Shown in pieces: positions 7,000 to 15,485 of a stretch of 34,032 nucleotides of DNA; the first letter of the stretch is position 1, and each line of letters starts with the position of its first letter. The notes under the pieces were generated by a model. That model made no database searches, was not told the DNA's origin, and saw only the letters and a list, made by a program, of their open reading frames with translations. Both the position numbers and the translations under genes were made by a program. The stretch lies in assembly GCA_045123075.1 (NCBI GenBank), contig JBGVIJ010000001.1, positions 1-34,032 on the forward strand, written 5' to 3'. The DNA is from JAHHUH01 sp045123075. GTDB taxonomy: Bacteria > Bacillota > Negativicutes > Acidaminococcales > Acidaminococcaceae.

Positions 7000-7716
7000 T
7001 TACTCATAAAACTTCTTAACTTGTTCAGTATAGCTGCCATCCTTCTCATACATAATGAGCGGAGGCAACACGTCCATTCCATAGCTTCCCCCTTTGACCA
7101 TTTCCATAAGGAAAATCCAAGCAGGTTTATCTATTGCGGAATGTACCCATTGTAATTTTTTAGGTTGCAAACCGTATTTGAAAGCAAGTTGCATACTTTC
7201 AACAAAGCGTTCCGGTAATTGCACCAACGCAAAGCGACCTCTATAGCGTACGGCATAAGCTGCAGCTTTAAAGAAATCTTCCAGCGTTGCAGTAACTTCG
7301 TGGCAAGCAATGGTTCCGATTTGGCGTTGGTTACCAGTATTGCGATACGGCGGATTTGCTACAACCAAGTCCATACTTTCGGGTTTCACGTAGTCTTTAA
7401 TATTGCAGATGTCCCCATCAACGACGGTGAATTTCTCTTGCAAATTATTATCTTCCACACTACGACGAAGCAAACTGGTTACTGCAGGGTTGCAGTCGAT
7501 TGCAGTAACGTGACTTGCACCACGATGTTCCACAAGCATACTGATTGCCCCGGTACCACAACCAAGCTCCAAAGCCTTTGCCTTATTTACTATGTGGGGA
7601 AAGTTTCCCAAAAATACAGCGTCTGTTGTAAAACAGAACTGTCCCCCATCCTGCCAAATTTTATATTGGCAACCGGGTACGTAATCACATCTAATTTTAT
7701 CTTCCATTTTATACAT
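7000..7716 (-). CDS. trmN6: tRNA1(Val) (adenine37-N6)-methyltransferase-like (TrmN6/YfiC/YabB)
   Basis: A Rossmann-fold SAM-dependent methyltransferase with the SAM-binding motif LELGCGTGAISM (about residues 49-60) and the N6-adenine catalytic motif NPPYRNTG (residues 121-128). The lead-in FCFTTDAVFLGNF is typical of the YfiC/YabB family, which methylates A37 of tRNA-Val or a related substrate. Residues following NPPY and the C-terminal half fit the 238-residue family length. The first ATG overlaps the ricT stop by 8 bases; a second ATG three codons on (7705-7707) would instead start one base after it, and no strong ribosome site distinguishes them. It keeps the Firmicute order holB-ricT-(yabA)-yabB, without yabA. 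Confidence 0.88.
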   Translation of the reverse strand: MYKMEDKIRCDYVPGCQYKIWQDGGQFCFTTDAVFLGNFPHIVNKAKALELGCGTGAISMLVEHRGASHVTAIDCNPAVTSLLRRSVEDNNLQEKFTVVDGDICNIKDYVKPESMDLVVANPPYRNTGNQRQIGTIACHEVTATLEDFFKAAAYAVRYRGRFALVQLPERFVESMQLAFKYGLQPKKLQWVHSAIDKPAWIFLMEMVKGGSYGMDVLPPLIMYEKDGSYTEQVKKFYE

Positions 7717-8548
7717 CAGCTTGGGAAGCGTCTACTACTTCATCCCATTCCACTTGAATTACATTATCGGGAGCAAGTTGTACGGAAGCAGTGCGTTGAC
7801 CGCGGTTAATGCCGATAACTTTGCCTTCGCCCAAGGGAGTAACAACCATTGCGCCCATTTTGGGGATTTCTACACGTTCACGTTTGCCACAGCCTTTGCA
7901 ATCGTTTTTGCAGTACAAATGGTTTTCGTATTTCAGGCAGCACATCAAACGACCGCAAATGCCGGAAATTTTAGTGGGGTTAAGGCTAAGATTTTGGTCT
8001 TTCGCCATACGGATGGAAACAGGTTCAAAATCACCCAAGAAAGTTGCACAGCACAAGGGACGACCGCAACCGCCAATACCACCCAAAAGTTTAGCTTCGT
8101 CGCGCACACCAATTTGGCGCAATTCGATACGAGTACGGAACACCGCCGCCAAATCTTTTACCAGTTCGCGGAAGTCAATTCTGCCATCTGCGGTGAAGTA
8201 GAAAATAATTTTGTTTACATCAAAAGTAAATTCTACGTCAATAAGATGCATAGGCAATTCGTGGTTTTTAATTTTACGCAGGCAGATATTGAACGCTTCT
8301 CTTTCGCGTACTTTGTTTTCTGCAAGTTTTTCTGCGTCTTCCGGGGTTGCTTTGCGCATTACGGGTTTGAGGGGAGCAACAATGCTGTCCTCGCTAACTT
8401 CGCGGCTGCCAATTACAACCTCACCGTATTCTACGCCGCGGGCAGTTTCTACAATGGCGAAATCGCCTTTTTCTACACCGCTATCCACCGGGTCAAAATA
8501 ATATATTTTAGCTGCTTTTTTAAATCTAATACCTACAACTGTCGGCAC
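7709..8548 (-). CDS. ricT: RicT/YaaT (PSP1 domain) regulator of RNase Y
   Basis: RicT belongs to the RicA-RicF-RicT complex, which binds iron-sulfur clusters and adjusts RNase Y mRNA processing in Bacillus. The PSP1 domain is visible as VVGIRFKKAAKIYYFDP near the start and through residue 160. Cysteine-rich segments GGCGRPLCCATFL, GRLMCCLKYE and LYCKNDCKGCGKRE carry the expected cluster ligands. I place the start at GTG 8546-8548 (280 codons including stop) because GGAAGGAG lies 8 bases upstream; a GTG at 8557 overlaps that ribosome site and is unlikely. It sits directly after holB with overlapping or adjacent reading frames, the standard arrangement. Confidence 0.93.
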   Translation of the reverse strand: MPTVVGIRFKKAAKIYYFDPVDSGVEKGDFAIVETARGVEYGEVVIGSREVSEDSIVAPLKPVMRKATPEDAEKLAENKVREREAFNICLRKIKNHELPMHLIDVEFTFDVNKIIFYFTADGRIDFRELVKDLAAVFRTRIELRQIGVRDEAKLLGGIGGCGRPLCCATFLGDFEPVSIRMAKDQNLSLNPTKISGICGRLMCCLKYENHLYCKNDCKGCGKRERVEIPKMGAMVVTPLGEGKVIGINRGQRTASVQLAPDNVIQVEWDEVVDASQADV

Positions 8549-8553
8549 TATAT

Positions 8554-9546
8554 TCACTCCTTCCGGAAATTATCTATTTTCATGGCTAAGTTTTCCATAA
8601 CCAGCTTTACGCCAACACTGGAAGCCAAAGCCTTATAAGCATCGTTTGTCGCCGCCAAAGCTTTTTTCAAACCTTGGGGTTGCCAACCGCCACAAAGTGC
8701 GGTTAAGTTTTCCTGCACATCGCAGTTATATAAATTAACTGTTACGCCAGTTTTGATAAAGAGCATATCACTTAATAAAAGCTGCAGTAATTTTACAAAG
8801 AGCATTGCCTCAGCTCGCTCGTACTTCACTACCCAAGTACGGTCTGTAACGTAGTTCATAGGGAACTCCAAAGGCAACGCTTCGAGGAACGATAAAGCAG
8901 TTTGCCTATATTCCAAAGCGTTCTGCTCATTTAAGTTCAGCGCCGTACCGACGCTTCCTTCACTAATGCGAGCCAGCACTTCGCTTTCATTTTCAGCAAC
9001 GCCGCGTTCCAGCAAAAGCTTCTTAACATCTGCCACTGCCAGCGGATTGAAGCGTAACTTCACCACGCGAGACAAAATAGTAGTAAGCAGTTTATCCTCA
9101 CTGCTAGCCAAAAGAATTATCAACCAACCTGTAGGCGGTTCTTCCAACAATTTTAAAAAGCTGTTGGCCGCTGCTTCAGTCAATCTATCTGCATCTTCCA
9201 CAATACAAATTTTGTTTTTGGAAAGCACAGGAGCAAAAGCTGCCTGTTTTGCCAATTCACGCATTTGCTCGATGGATAAATCTCTCTTTTCTGGTAAGCG
9301 TTCCACCAAGATAAAATCTGGATGGCTTACGTTACCATCAGCAAAGTTCAGCAAACGACAAGCTTCGCAGCCATCGTCACCCTTACCGTTTAAACACAAA
9401 AAGGTCTTAGCAAATTCTAAAGCCAATTTCTTTTTGCCCAAACCTTCCGCTCCGCAAAAAAGCAAAGCGTGAGGGCGTGCTTCCCTTTGCAAAAAGTTCT
9501 GCAAAAACTCTTTATTCTGTTCGTGTCCTAAAACACTATCCCACAT
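8554..9546 (-). CDS. holB: DNA polymerase III delta-prime subunit
   Basis: Delta-prime is a clamp-loader AAA+ subunit that helps load the beta clamp at replication forks. The P-loop GAEGLGKKK (residues 32-40) and the segment LLEEPPTGWLIILLASSEDK and SRVVKLRF fit DnaX/HolB proteins. Cysteines C51, C60 and C63 match three of the four zinc ligands of the family; the fourth position is Leu66 here, so zinc binding may be lost or altered. The ATG at 9544-9546 abuts the tmk stop codon directly, with GAAGG in the end of tmk as ribosome site. The neighbours (tmk, ricT) are the usual Firmicute set. Confidence 0.93.
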   Translation of the reverse strand: MWDSVLGHEQNKEFLQNFLQREARPHALLFCGAEGLGKKKLALEFAKTFLCLNGKGDDGCEACRLLNFADGNVSHPDFILVERLPEKRDLSIEQMRELAKQAAFAPVLSKNKICIVEDADRLTEAAANSFLKLLEEPPTGWLIILLASSEDKLLTTILSRVVKLRFNPLAVADVKKLLLERGVAENESEVLARISEGSVGTALNLNEQNALEYRQTALSFLEALPLEFPMNYVTDRTWVVKYERAEAMLFVKLLQLLLSDMLFIKTGVTVNLYNCDVQENLTALCGGWQPQGLKKALAATNDAYKALASSVGVKLVMENLAMKIDNFRKE

Positions 9547-10185
9547 TTAAGCCTTTACCTTCTCCAGTAAATCTGTAACTGCTTGCATAACAAGAGTTTG
9601 TACTTCTTCTTGACTACCTTCTGCATTAATTACTTTAATGCGTTCAGGCTCTGCTGCCGCCAAAGCTAAGAAGCCGTTGCGCAAGCTGTGTTGAAAGTCC
9701 AAACCTTTATTTTCATATCTATCGCTTACACCACGAGCATCACGGCGAGCTACTAAAACTTCCGGTCTGCCGTCGAGCAAGATGGTCATATCAGGAACTA
9801 AACCGTTGCTAGAAAAAGCATTCAGTTGACGCAGTTCGCCAAGTTCATCAACTTTCAAGCCACGAGTTAAGCCTTGATAAACCAAAGTGGAATCGCTAAA
9901 GCGATCACACAAAACGATTTTGCCTGCTTTAATTGCCGGAGCGATAACCTTTTCCACATGCTCACTACGAGCTGCAGAAAAGAGCAGTACTTCTGTAATA
10001 TTGTTGATGGGCATATCAGGGTCAAGTACGATGTTACGCACCTTTTCCGCCATTACGGTACCACCGGGTTCACGACTTTCTATAACTTCGTAACCTTGGG
10101 CACGCAAAGCTTCTGCCACTCTTTTGATTTGGGTAGTTTTGCCGGTTCCATCAGGACCTTCAAAGCTGATAAATAAACCCTTCAT
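9547..10185 (-). CDS. tmk: Thymidylate kinase
   Basis: This enzyme phosphorylates dTMP to dTDP for DNA synthesis. The P-loop FEGPDGTGKTTQ (residues 8-19), SREPGGT (37-43) and DRFSDSTLVYQG (about 94-105) are canonical, as is the lid region RDARGVSDRYE. The length of 212 residues is normal. The ATG overlaps the preceding decarboxylase stop (ATGA), and the gene runs directly into holB, so the three are co-translated from one message. Confidence 0.97.
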   Translation of the reverse strand: MKGLFISFEGPDGTGKTTQIKRVAEALRAQGYEVIESREPGGTVMAEKVRNIVLDPDMPINNITEVLLFSAARSEHVEKVIAPAIKAGKIVLCDRFSDSTLVYQGLTRGLKVDELGELRQLNAFSSNGLVPDMTILLDGRPEVLVARRDARGVSDRYENKGLDFQHSLRNGFLALAAAEPERIKVINAEGSQEEVQTLVMQAVTDLLEKVKA

Positions 10186-11624
10186 TTTTTCACCACTCGT
10201 ATAGTTTTAAGACTACCATCAGCAGGACCACTGACGGGCAAGCCTAAATCTTTCATCATCTTGCAATAAGAAATAATTTCTTCGGTAATAATTTCACCGG
10301 GAAGCAAAACCGGAATCCCCGGCGGATAAAAGCTAACCTGCTCACCACAGATTTTGCCAACACTTTCTTCAAGGGGCAAAGCTTCTTTCTCACCGTAGAA
10401 AACTTCTCGCAAAGGCATTGCCATTGTAGTTGCAGGAACATTTCTTGCTTCTACGGCTTGCGCCTTGTCGCGTTTATTTGCTTCCATATTTTTTAAGACA
10501 GTATCCATCTTAGTCAACGCTTCTTCGTAATCACTGGTAACATCTGCGTAAGTTACAAGGAAGAGTACGTTTTGAGCATCTACCAATTCTCCGGCAACGC
10601 CTGCCTTACGGAACAAGTCGCCAGCTTCAATGCCGGTGTAGCCCCATTCAGCAAAATTCACCGTAACTTTAGTAGTATCTAATTTTAAACCGCCACAATC
10701 TGCTTCACTTAAAAGCTTCAAACCAGCGTACTTACTGCAAACTGCACGAAGCTTATTCGCAGCCATCACTGCATCTTCTGCCATCTCTTTACCACGCACT
10801 TGCAATTGAGCACGGGCAGCATCCAAGGACGCCATCAAAAGATAATTGGGACTTGTAGTAGTCAGCACGCTCATCACGTCTGCCGCACGAGTTACGTCAA
10901 GGCGCTGACCTTGAACATGCAGCATACTGCATTGGGTCATAGCACCTACAATCTTGTGGGTACTTTGGGCGCAGGCATCAGCGCCGCACTGCAAAGCAGA
11001 TTTAGGAAGTAATTCACTGAAACCTAAATGCGGACCGTGCGCTTCGTCTACTAAAAGAACTACATTGCGGTCGTGACAGATTTTAGCAATAGCTTCTACA
11101 TCTGCTGCTACGCCATAGTAGTTAGGGCTTGTGAGAAGCACTGCTTTAATAGAAGCATCTTTTTCTAAAGCAGCTTCCACTGCTTGGGGTTGTACTTGAA
11201 AATTTATACCAAAGGCTTCGCAATAATCAGGTTGCATAAAGGTCGCTTCAATCCCACCCAAAATTAAACCGCCTGCCACACTACGATGTGCGTTGCGAGG
11301 AAGTAAAACCTTTTCTCCGGGCTTTAAAGCTGTCATCAGCATGGCGTGAATCGCTTGGCTAGTCCCGTTTACTGCCCAAAAGCAAGCATCGCTACCGTAA
11401 GTTTCTGCTGCTAAAGCTTGTGCTTCTTTGAGGTAAGTTTCTGGCTCATGAATATCGTCCAGTTCGCTCATCAAAGAGACGTCAACTTTTACGCTTTCAC
11501 CTAATTCATTGCGCAATAAACTTTCCATACCACGTCCACCCTTGTGACCGGGAGTGTGAAAAGGATAAATATTTTCTTCTTTATATTTCAACATCGCTTC
11601 TACAAGCGGCATCTTTAAATTCAC
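10182..11624 (-). CDS. Orn/Lys/Arg decarboxylase family protein (YaaO/SpeA-like, aspartate aminotransferase fold)
   Basis: A PLP-dependent decarboxylase of the fold-type I group, 480 residues, without the long N-terminal wing domain of inducible enterobacterial enzymes. Diagnostic parts are FHTPGHKGG (residues 22-30), LLTSPNYYGV, LLVDEAHGPHLGF (D193 and H196 contact PLP) and STHKIVGAMTQ with PLP lysine K224. The substrate (arginine, lysine or ornithine) cannot be read from sequence; the same gene precedes tmk in Bacillus (yaaO). The start is GTG (11622-11624), with GGAGAG 6 bases upstream. It is the first gene of the tmk-holB-ricT-trmN6 operon. Its neighbour upstream is a second, unrelated polyamine-type decarboxylase. 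Confidence 0.9.
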   Translation of the reverse strand: MNLKMPLVEAMLKYKEENIYPFHTPGHKGGRGMESLLRNELGESVKVDVSLMSELDDIHEPETYLKEAQALAAETYGSDACFWAVNGTSQAIHAMLMTALKPGEKVLLPRNAHRSVAGGLILGGIEATFMQPDYCEAFGINFQVQPQAVEAALEKDASIKAVLLTSPNYYGVAADVEAIAKICHDRNVVLLVDEAHGPHLGFSELLPKSALQCGADACAQSTHKIVGAMTQCSMLHVQGQRLDVTRAADVMSVLTTTSPNYLLMASLDAARAQLQVRGKEMAEDAVMAANKLRAVCSKYAGLKLLSEADCGGLKLDTTKVTVNFAEWGYTGIEAGDLFRKAGVAGELVDAQNVLFLVTYADVTSDYEEALTKMDTVLKNMEANKRDKAQAVEARNVPATTMAMPLREVFYGEKEALPLEESVGKICGEQVSFYPPGIPVLLPGEIITEEIISYCKMMKDLGLPVSGPADGSLKTIRVVKK

Positions 11625-11694
11625 AATAGTCTCTCCATCGCATAGATGTCCATAGTATCATTTTATTTTACCACAAGGCACGCAACTTGCACAA

Positions 11695-11723
11695 CAAAAA
11701 GGAGCGTACCATAAGTACGCTCC
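11695..11723 (-). terminator. Terminator of the fold-type III decarboxylase gene
   Basis: A perfect 9-bp stem GGAGCGTAC/GTACGCTCC (11701-11709 with 11715-11723) is followed on the minus strand by TTTTTGTTG, eight bases after the stop codon. Confidence 0.88.
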
Positions 11724-11730
11724 AAATTTA

Positions 11731-12879
11731 CTATTGATAGTTGTCTTTAACATTTTCCCAAACAATGAATTGCGCTTTGCTGAAACCGTTGAAGGTAGTA
11801 GCGGAAGCGGAAGTGTACGCACCGCAGGACGGAACGAGGAGTAAATCCCCAACTTCCAGAGGAACAGTCATGCGACCACGGAACATAATGTCCAAAGAAT
11901 CGCAACTTGGACCGGCAAAAGTCGCCGCCACTCGTTCGTCGCCTTCCTTGAAGCTAATGAGTTTGAAATCCCATTGGTCAAAAATTACGCCGGAGAAAGT
12001 TCCGTAGAGGCCATCATCAAGGAAGTACCAAGGTTGACCGCCACGTTCAGTAACACCAATAACACTGGTAATGAGGTTAACTGCAGTACCACAAATGTAA
12101 CGACCGGGTTCTGCCCAAATTTCAGTATTGGGGAAATCTTCGTCAAGACGAGCGCTGATTTGCTTAAGCATTTCAGGCAAGTTGAATTTCATGGACGGTG
12201 TAGGAATGGGGAAGCCACCGCCAATATCAAGGATACGCAAGTCAAGACCAGCTTCTTTTGCTTCTTCAAAAACTTCACGAGCAATATCCAATGCTTGCAA
12301 GTAAGGATCTGCCATAACAGTTTGGCTACCTACGTGGAAAGCAATACCTGCCATATCAAGACCAGCTTCTTTTGCTTTCAACATCAGTTCCACAGCCTTT
12401 TCTCTGCCTGCACCAAATTTTTTATTCAAATCTACGTGAGCAGAAGAATTATCAATGCGCAAACGTAAAAGCACAGTTGCACCGGGAAGTTCTTTTTTAA
12501 TTTTTTCAATTTCGCTTGCGCTATCGAAAGTCATTCTAGTAACGCCACAATCACGGCAAGCTTTGAAGCCTAAGCCGGTTTTTACAGGGTTAGCGTAAAT
12601 AAAGCGTTCGCCTTCAACGCCCATTTCATGAAGCACACGAATTTCACCTGCAGAAGCAACGTCAAAAGAAGAGCCAAGCTCAATCATAGTTTTTAAAATT
12701 TCCGGATGGGGGTTTGCCTTAATCGCATAAAACACTTTTACGCGCGGCATATATTCTCTCAAACATTCATAGTTTGCTTTTACTTGTTCCAAAGAAAGAA
12801 CTAACAGCGGGGTACCGTAGTCCTCTGCCAATTTTTCTACAGCTTTTTGCTTAAGTTTAAAAACTTTACCTCTATTCAT
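11731..12879 (-). CDS. Lysine/ornithine decarboxylase, alanine-racemase fold (Selenomonas LDC/ODC-like)
   Basis: A fold-type III PLP decarboxylase that should convert ornithine to putrescine and/or lysine to cadaverine. Key parts: FYAIKANPHPE with PLP lysine K54, FHVGSQ, DIGGGFP, WAEPGRYICG (phosphate-binding EPGR) and GPSCDSLD with the catalytic cysteine of ODC-type enzymes, followed by GAYTSASATTFNGF. The size (382 residues) matches the bacterial/Selenomonas enzyme rather than DAP decarboxylase. I set the start at ATG 12877-12879, preceded by GGGGAGAG with 5-base spacing, not at 12903. In Negativicutes this enzyme supplies cadaverine or putrescine that is linked to peptidoglycan and bound by SLH domains of outer-membrane proteins; a carboxynorspermidine decarboxylase is the main alternative. 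It is monocistronic. Confidence 0.85.
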   Translation of the reverse strand: MNRGKVFKLKQKAVEKLAEDYGTPLLVLSLEQVKANYECLREYMPRVKVFYAIKANPHPEILKTMIELGSSFDVASAGEIRVLHEMGVEGERFIYANPVKTGLGFKACRDCGVTRMTFDSASEIEKIKKELPGATVLLRLRIDNSSAHVDLNKKFGAGREKAVELMLKAKEAGLDMAGIAFHVGSQTVMADPYLQALDIAREVFEEAKEAGLDLRILDIGGGFPIPTPSMKFNLPEMLKQISARLDEDFPNTEIWAEPGRYICGTAVNLITSVIGVTERGGQPWYFLDDGLYGTFSGVIFDQWDFKLISFKEGDERVAATFAGPSCDSLDIMFRGRMTVPLEVGDLLLVPSCGAYTSASATTFNGFSKAQFIVWENVKDNYQ

Positions 12880-12916
12880 ATACACTCTCCCCTTGCAAAG
12901 CATTTTTTCTGATATA

Positions 12917-12944
12917 AGTATACCACCTACAATTAAAAGTACAA
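12917..12944 (-). promoter_or_regulatory. Promoter of the lysine/ornithine decarboxylase
   Basis: On the minus strand TTGTAC (complement of 12939-12944), a 16-base spacer, and TATACT (complement of 12917-12922), about 38 bases before the ATG. Confidence 0.65.
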
Positions 12945-13056
12945 TAGGAAAGCGGACGATATTGGAAAATATTTGAGGAGTTCAAGAAAATTTCAATAAT
13001 ACGCAGGATTACGCCAAAATTTAGCAGATTTTCCTGTAAAATAAGAGATTTTTAAA

Positions 13057-13091
13057 ACTAAAAAAGCGCTGTCCTTTTCAGAACAGCGCTT
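13057..13091 (-). terminator. Terminator of serS
   Basis: A perfect 9-bp stem AAGCGCTGT/ACAGCGCTT (13064-13072 with 13083-13091) is followed on the minus strand by TTTTTAG. It lies 10 bases after the serS stop codon. Confidence 0.88.
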
Positions 13092-13101
13092 AGATTTTTA
13101 C

Positions 13102-14370
13102 TTAGCGGATAACGTCGCAACCCATGTATTTGCGAAGTACTTCCGGAACGATTACGCTACCATCAGCTTGTTGGTAGTTTTCCAAAATAGCAGCAACAGT
13201 TCTGCCAACTGCTACGCCACTGCCGTTGAGGGTATGTACGAATTCCGGTTTAGCTTTCGCATCACGACGGAAACGAATATTAGCACGGCGAGCTTGGAAG
13301 TCCAAGAAGTTGGAGCAGGAAGAAATTTCACGGTAGCAGTTTGCCGCCGGCAGCCATACTTCCAAGTCATAGGTGGTTGCAGAGCTAAAGCCCAAGTCAC
13401 CGGTGCAAAGACGAACTACACGATAGGGCAAGCCCAAAAGTTGCAGTACTTCTTCTGCATCGAGGGTGAGTTTTTCCAATTCAGCCCAAGATTCTTCCGG
13501 TTTGGTGAATTTAACCAATTCTACTTTGTTGAATTGGTGCATACGAATCAAGCCACGAGTGTCGCGACCTGCAGCGCCAGCTTCTGCACGGAAGCAACCG
13601 CTGTATGCGGTGTATTTAATGGGCAGTTCTGCCACATTCAAAATTTCATCACGATGATAGTTGGTTACAGGAACTTCAGCGGTAGGGATGAGATACATAT
13701 CGCCATTTTCCAGTTTGAACATATCTTCTGCGAATTTAGGCAATTGACCGGTACCTTGCATGCTCGCACCATTTACGATAAACGGCGGGAACATTTCGGT
13801 ATAACCATGTTTTTCGGTGTGCAAATCAAGGAAGAAGCTGATTACAGCACGTTCCAAGCGAGCACCCAAGCCACGATAGAAAATATAACGGGTGCCGGAA
13901 ACTTTAACACCACGTTCAAAGTCGATAATGTTCAAACCTTCACCGATATCCCAGTGAGCTTTAGGTTCAAAATCAAATTTGCCGGGTTCACCCCAAGTAC
14001 GTACAACAGGGTTAGCACTGTCATCAGCGCCAACAGGAACATCGTCAGCAGGAATGTTGGGGATGGTGAGCAGGATTTCTTTCAGACGAGCTTCGATTGC
14101 TTTCAATTCTTTATCGTCTTCTGCAATTTTGTCACCCAAAGCACGAACTGCTGCCATTTGTTCAGTTGCATCTTGACCAGCTTTTTTCAGCTTGCCAATT
14201 TCTTGAGATGCAGTGTTGCGTTCGCTTTTCAAGGTTTCTACTTGAACAGTGATTTCGCGACGTTTTTTATCTAATTCCAGAAATTCAGTAAGGTCTAAGT
14301 TGCCGTTACGTCTTTTAACAGCTTCTACGACCAATTCCGGATTTTCGCGGACAAATTTCATATCTAACAT
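13102..14370 (-). CDS. serS: Seryl-tRNA synthetase
   Basis: This class II synthetase charges tRNA-Ser and tRNA-Sec. The N-terminal coiled-coil arm (about residues 25-110, LKSERNTASQEIGKLKK...) and the catalytic core with FRAEAGAAGRDTRGLIRMHQ (motif 2) and the C-terminal NGSGVAVGRTVAAILENYQ (motif 3) are standard. The start chosen is ATG 14368-14370 (MLDMKFVRENPE, the family's usual beginning), with GGAGG 10 bases upstream; a longer frame from 14391 contains that ribosome site. No serine T-box leader is found in the short upstream region. Confidence 0.97.
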   Translation of the reverse strand: MLDMKFVRENPELVVEAVKRRNGNLDLTEFLELDKKRREITVQVETLKSERNTASQEIGKLKKAGQDATEQMAAVRALGDKIAEDDKELKAIEARLKEILLTIPNIPADDVPVGADDSANPVVRTWGEPGKFDFEPKAHWDIGEGLNIIDFERGVKVSGTRYIFYRGLGARLERAVISFFLDLHTEKHGYTEMFPPFIVNGASMQGTGQLPKFAEDMFKLENGDMYLIPTAEVPVTNYHRDEILNVAELPIKYTAYSGCFRAEAGAAGRDTRGLIRMHQFNKVELVKFTKPEESWAELEKLTLDAEEVLQLLGLPYRVVRLCTGDLGFSSATTYDLEVWLPAANCYREISSCSNFLDFQARRANIRFRRDAKAKPEFVHTLNGSGVAVGRTVAAILENYQQADGSVIVPEVLRKYMGCDVIR

Positions 14371-14413
14371 ACTATATGCGCCTCCAAACAAATTCGTTCA
14401 CAACGCTTATTTT

Positions 14414-14442
14414 ATCATAAATCAACCTTTTTAAAAAGTTAA
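14414..14442 (-). promoter_or_regulatory. Candidate serS promoter
   Basis: On the minus strand TTAACT (complement of 14437-14442), a 17-base spacer, and TATGAT (complement of 14414-14419), between the flavoprotein stop and serS. Confidence 0.5.
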
Positions 14443-14450
14443 ATTTACGA

Positions 14451-15323
14451 TTAATAGCCAATCTCTTCGTCACGTTTAGCTAAGTAACGAATAGCACTGA
14501 GAGCAGCTTTTTGACCTTGGCCAGCAGCGCGGTTTACTTGCCAGGGTTGACCGGTGCAGTCGCCGCCTGCAAATACGCCTTCAATATTGGTTTGAGCTTG
14601 ATCGTCTACATATACGCTACGACCGCGGATTTGCAGTTCCGGCAAGAAGCTGTTGAGGGGGTCAGTAGCACGGAACATAAATACCGCTTGTACACCAAAG
14701 AAGTCGGTATCAGTGTGCAAGCCGGTAACTCTGTCAGTACCGGTGATTTCAGTAGGCGGTTCGATAATAATGGTAACATTTTTTCTCTTAGGTTGTCTGA
14801 AACCGTTGTAACGGGGGAACAGATATACATGTTCACAGTAGTCAGCCAAAAGTTCAATTTCTTCCATTGCGTCGTCAGTAGTAGCGATTGCTGCTACACG
14901 TTTACCTTTATAGTTAACACCGTCAACTTTAGCACAATAGCTTACGCCACGGCCCATGAATTCTTTTTCGCCAATCAAAAGATTAGAGCGGGAAACACCA
15001 GTGCAAAGTACAACTGCATCAGCATTGAAGTTACCGCTGGGAGTACCAATAACAAAACCATTACCGATTTCTTTCAAAGAAACAACTTTTTCTTCAACAA
15101 CAAATACATCGGTTCTAGAAAGGTGAGCTACAAAATGGTCCATCAATTCAGTACCGGACATAGGTTGAAGACCAAGATAGTCAGTAATTTCAGTTACACT
15201 TCTCAAACGGGGGCTGAAGCCGTGTGCTTCAAAAAGAACAACTTTGCGTCCTTTGCTTTGGGCAGTAATAGCAGCAGCAATACCTGCAGGACCGCCGCCG
15301 ATAACCGCGATATCAAATTTCAT
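14451..15323 (-). CDS. Thioredoxin-reductase-like FAD protein lacking the CxxC pair and NADPH motif
   Basis: The fold of thioredoxin reductase is clear: N-terminal FAD motif GGGPAGIAAAI (residues 9-19), a middle domain, and the C-terminal FAD segment EGVFAGGDCTGQPWQVNRAAGQGQKAA. However, the usual redox motif SYCATCDG is SYCAKVDG here (C130 kept, second Cys replaced by V133). The NADPH-binding GGGDSAxEE is replaced by ATTDDAMEE (147-155), and the HRRD-type phosphate contact is YLFPRYN. It is therefore unlikely to be a normal NADPH-thioredoxin reductase. Ferredoxin- or flavin-linked TrxR relatives without NADPH motifs exist in clostridia; whether this acts with such a donor is unknown. The start is ATG 15321-15323 with GGAGG 8 bases upstream, giving 290 residues. 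No thioredoxin gene is adjacent. Confidence 0.85.
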   Translation of the reverse strand: MKFDIAVIGGGPAGIAAAITAQSKGRKVVLFEAHGFSPRLRSVTEITDYLGLQPMSGTELMDHFVAHLSRTDVFVVEEKVVSLKEIGNGFVIGTPSGNFNADAVVLCTGVSRSNLLIGEKEFMGRGVSYCAKVDGVNYKGKRVAAIATTDDAMEEIELLADYCEHVYLFPRYNGFRQPKRKNVTIIIEPPTEITGTDRVTGLHTDTDFFGVQAVFMFRATDPLNSFLPELQIRGRSVYVDDQAQTNIEGVFAGGDCTGQPWQVNRAAGQGQKAALSAIRYLAKRDEEIGY

Positions 15324-15369
15324 AAGAAGATCCTCCGTAATAATATTGTGGACTACTACCACTCTATCC

Positions 15370-15398
15370 ATTTTATGCGTTTATAAGCGTGTAGTCAA
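15370..15398 (-). promoter_or_regulatory. Promoter of the TrxR-like flavoprotein
   Basis: On the minus strand TTGACT (complement of 15393-15398), a 17-base spacer, and TAAAAT (complement of 15370-15375). It is a near-consensus sigma70 promoter and is divergent from the tRNA promoter. Confidence 0.75.
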
Positions 15399-15437
15399 AT
15401 TTTTTCTTTAAATGAACGATTTTTTCTAAAAAAACTC

Positions 15438-15466
15438 TTGCAAAACCTTGCGAAATCGTGTATCAT
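15438..15466 (+). promoter_or_regulatory. Promoter of the tRNA cluster
   Basis: TTGCAA (15438-15443), a 17-base spacer and TATCAT (15461-15466), about 20 bases before the first tRNA. Confidence 0.7.
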
Positions 15467-15485
15467 TATCAAGTAACTTCACTAC

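Noticed and set aside
8546..8557. Start of ricT at GTG 8557, with overlap of holB
   Set aside because: The ribosome site GGAAGGAG would touch that GTG; the GTG at 8548 has proper spacing and gives the usual N terminus.
14371..14450. T-box leader for serS
   Set aside because: The gap is under 90 bases and holds only a promoter and ribosome site.
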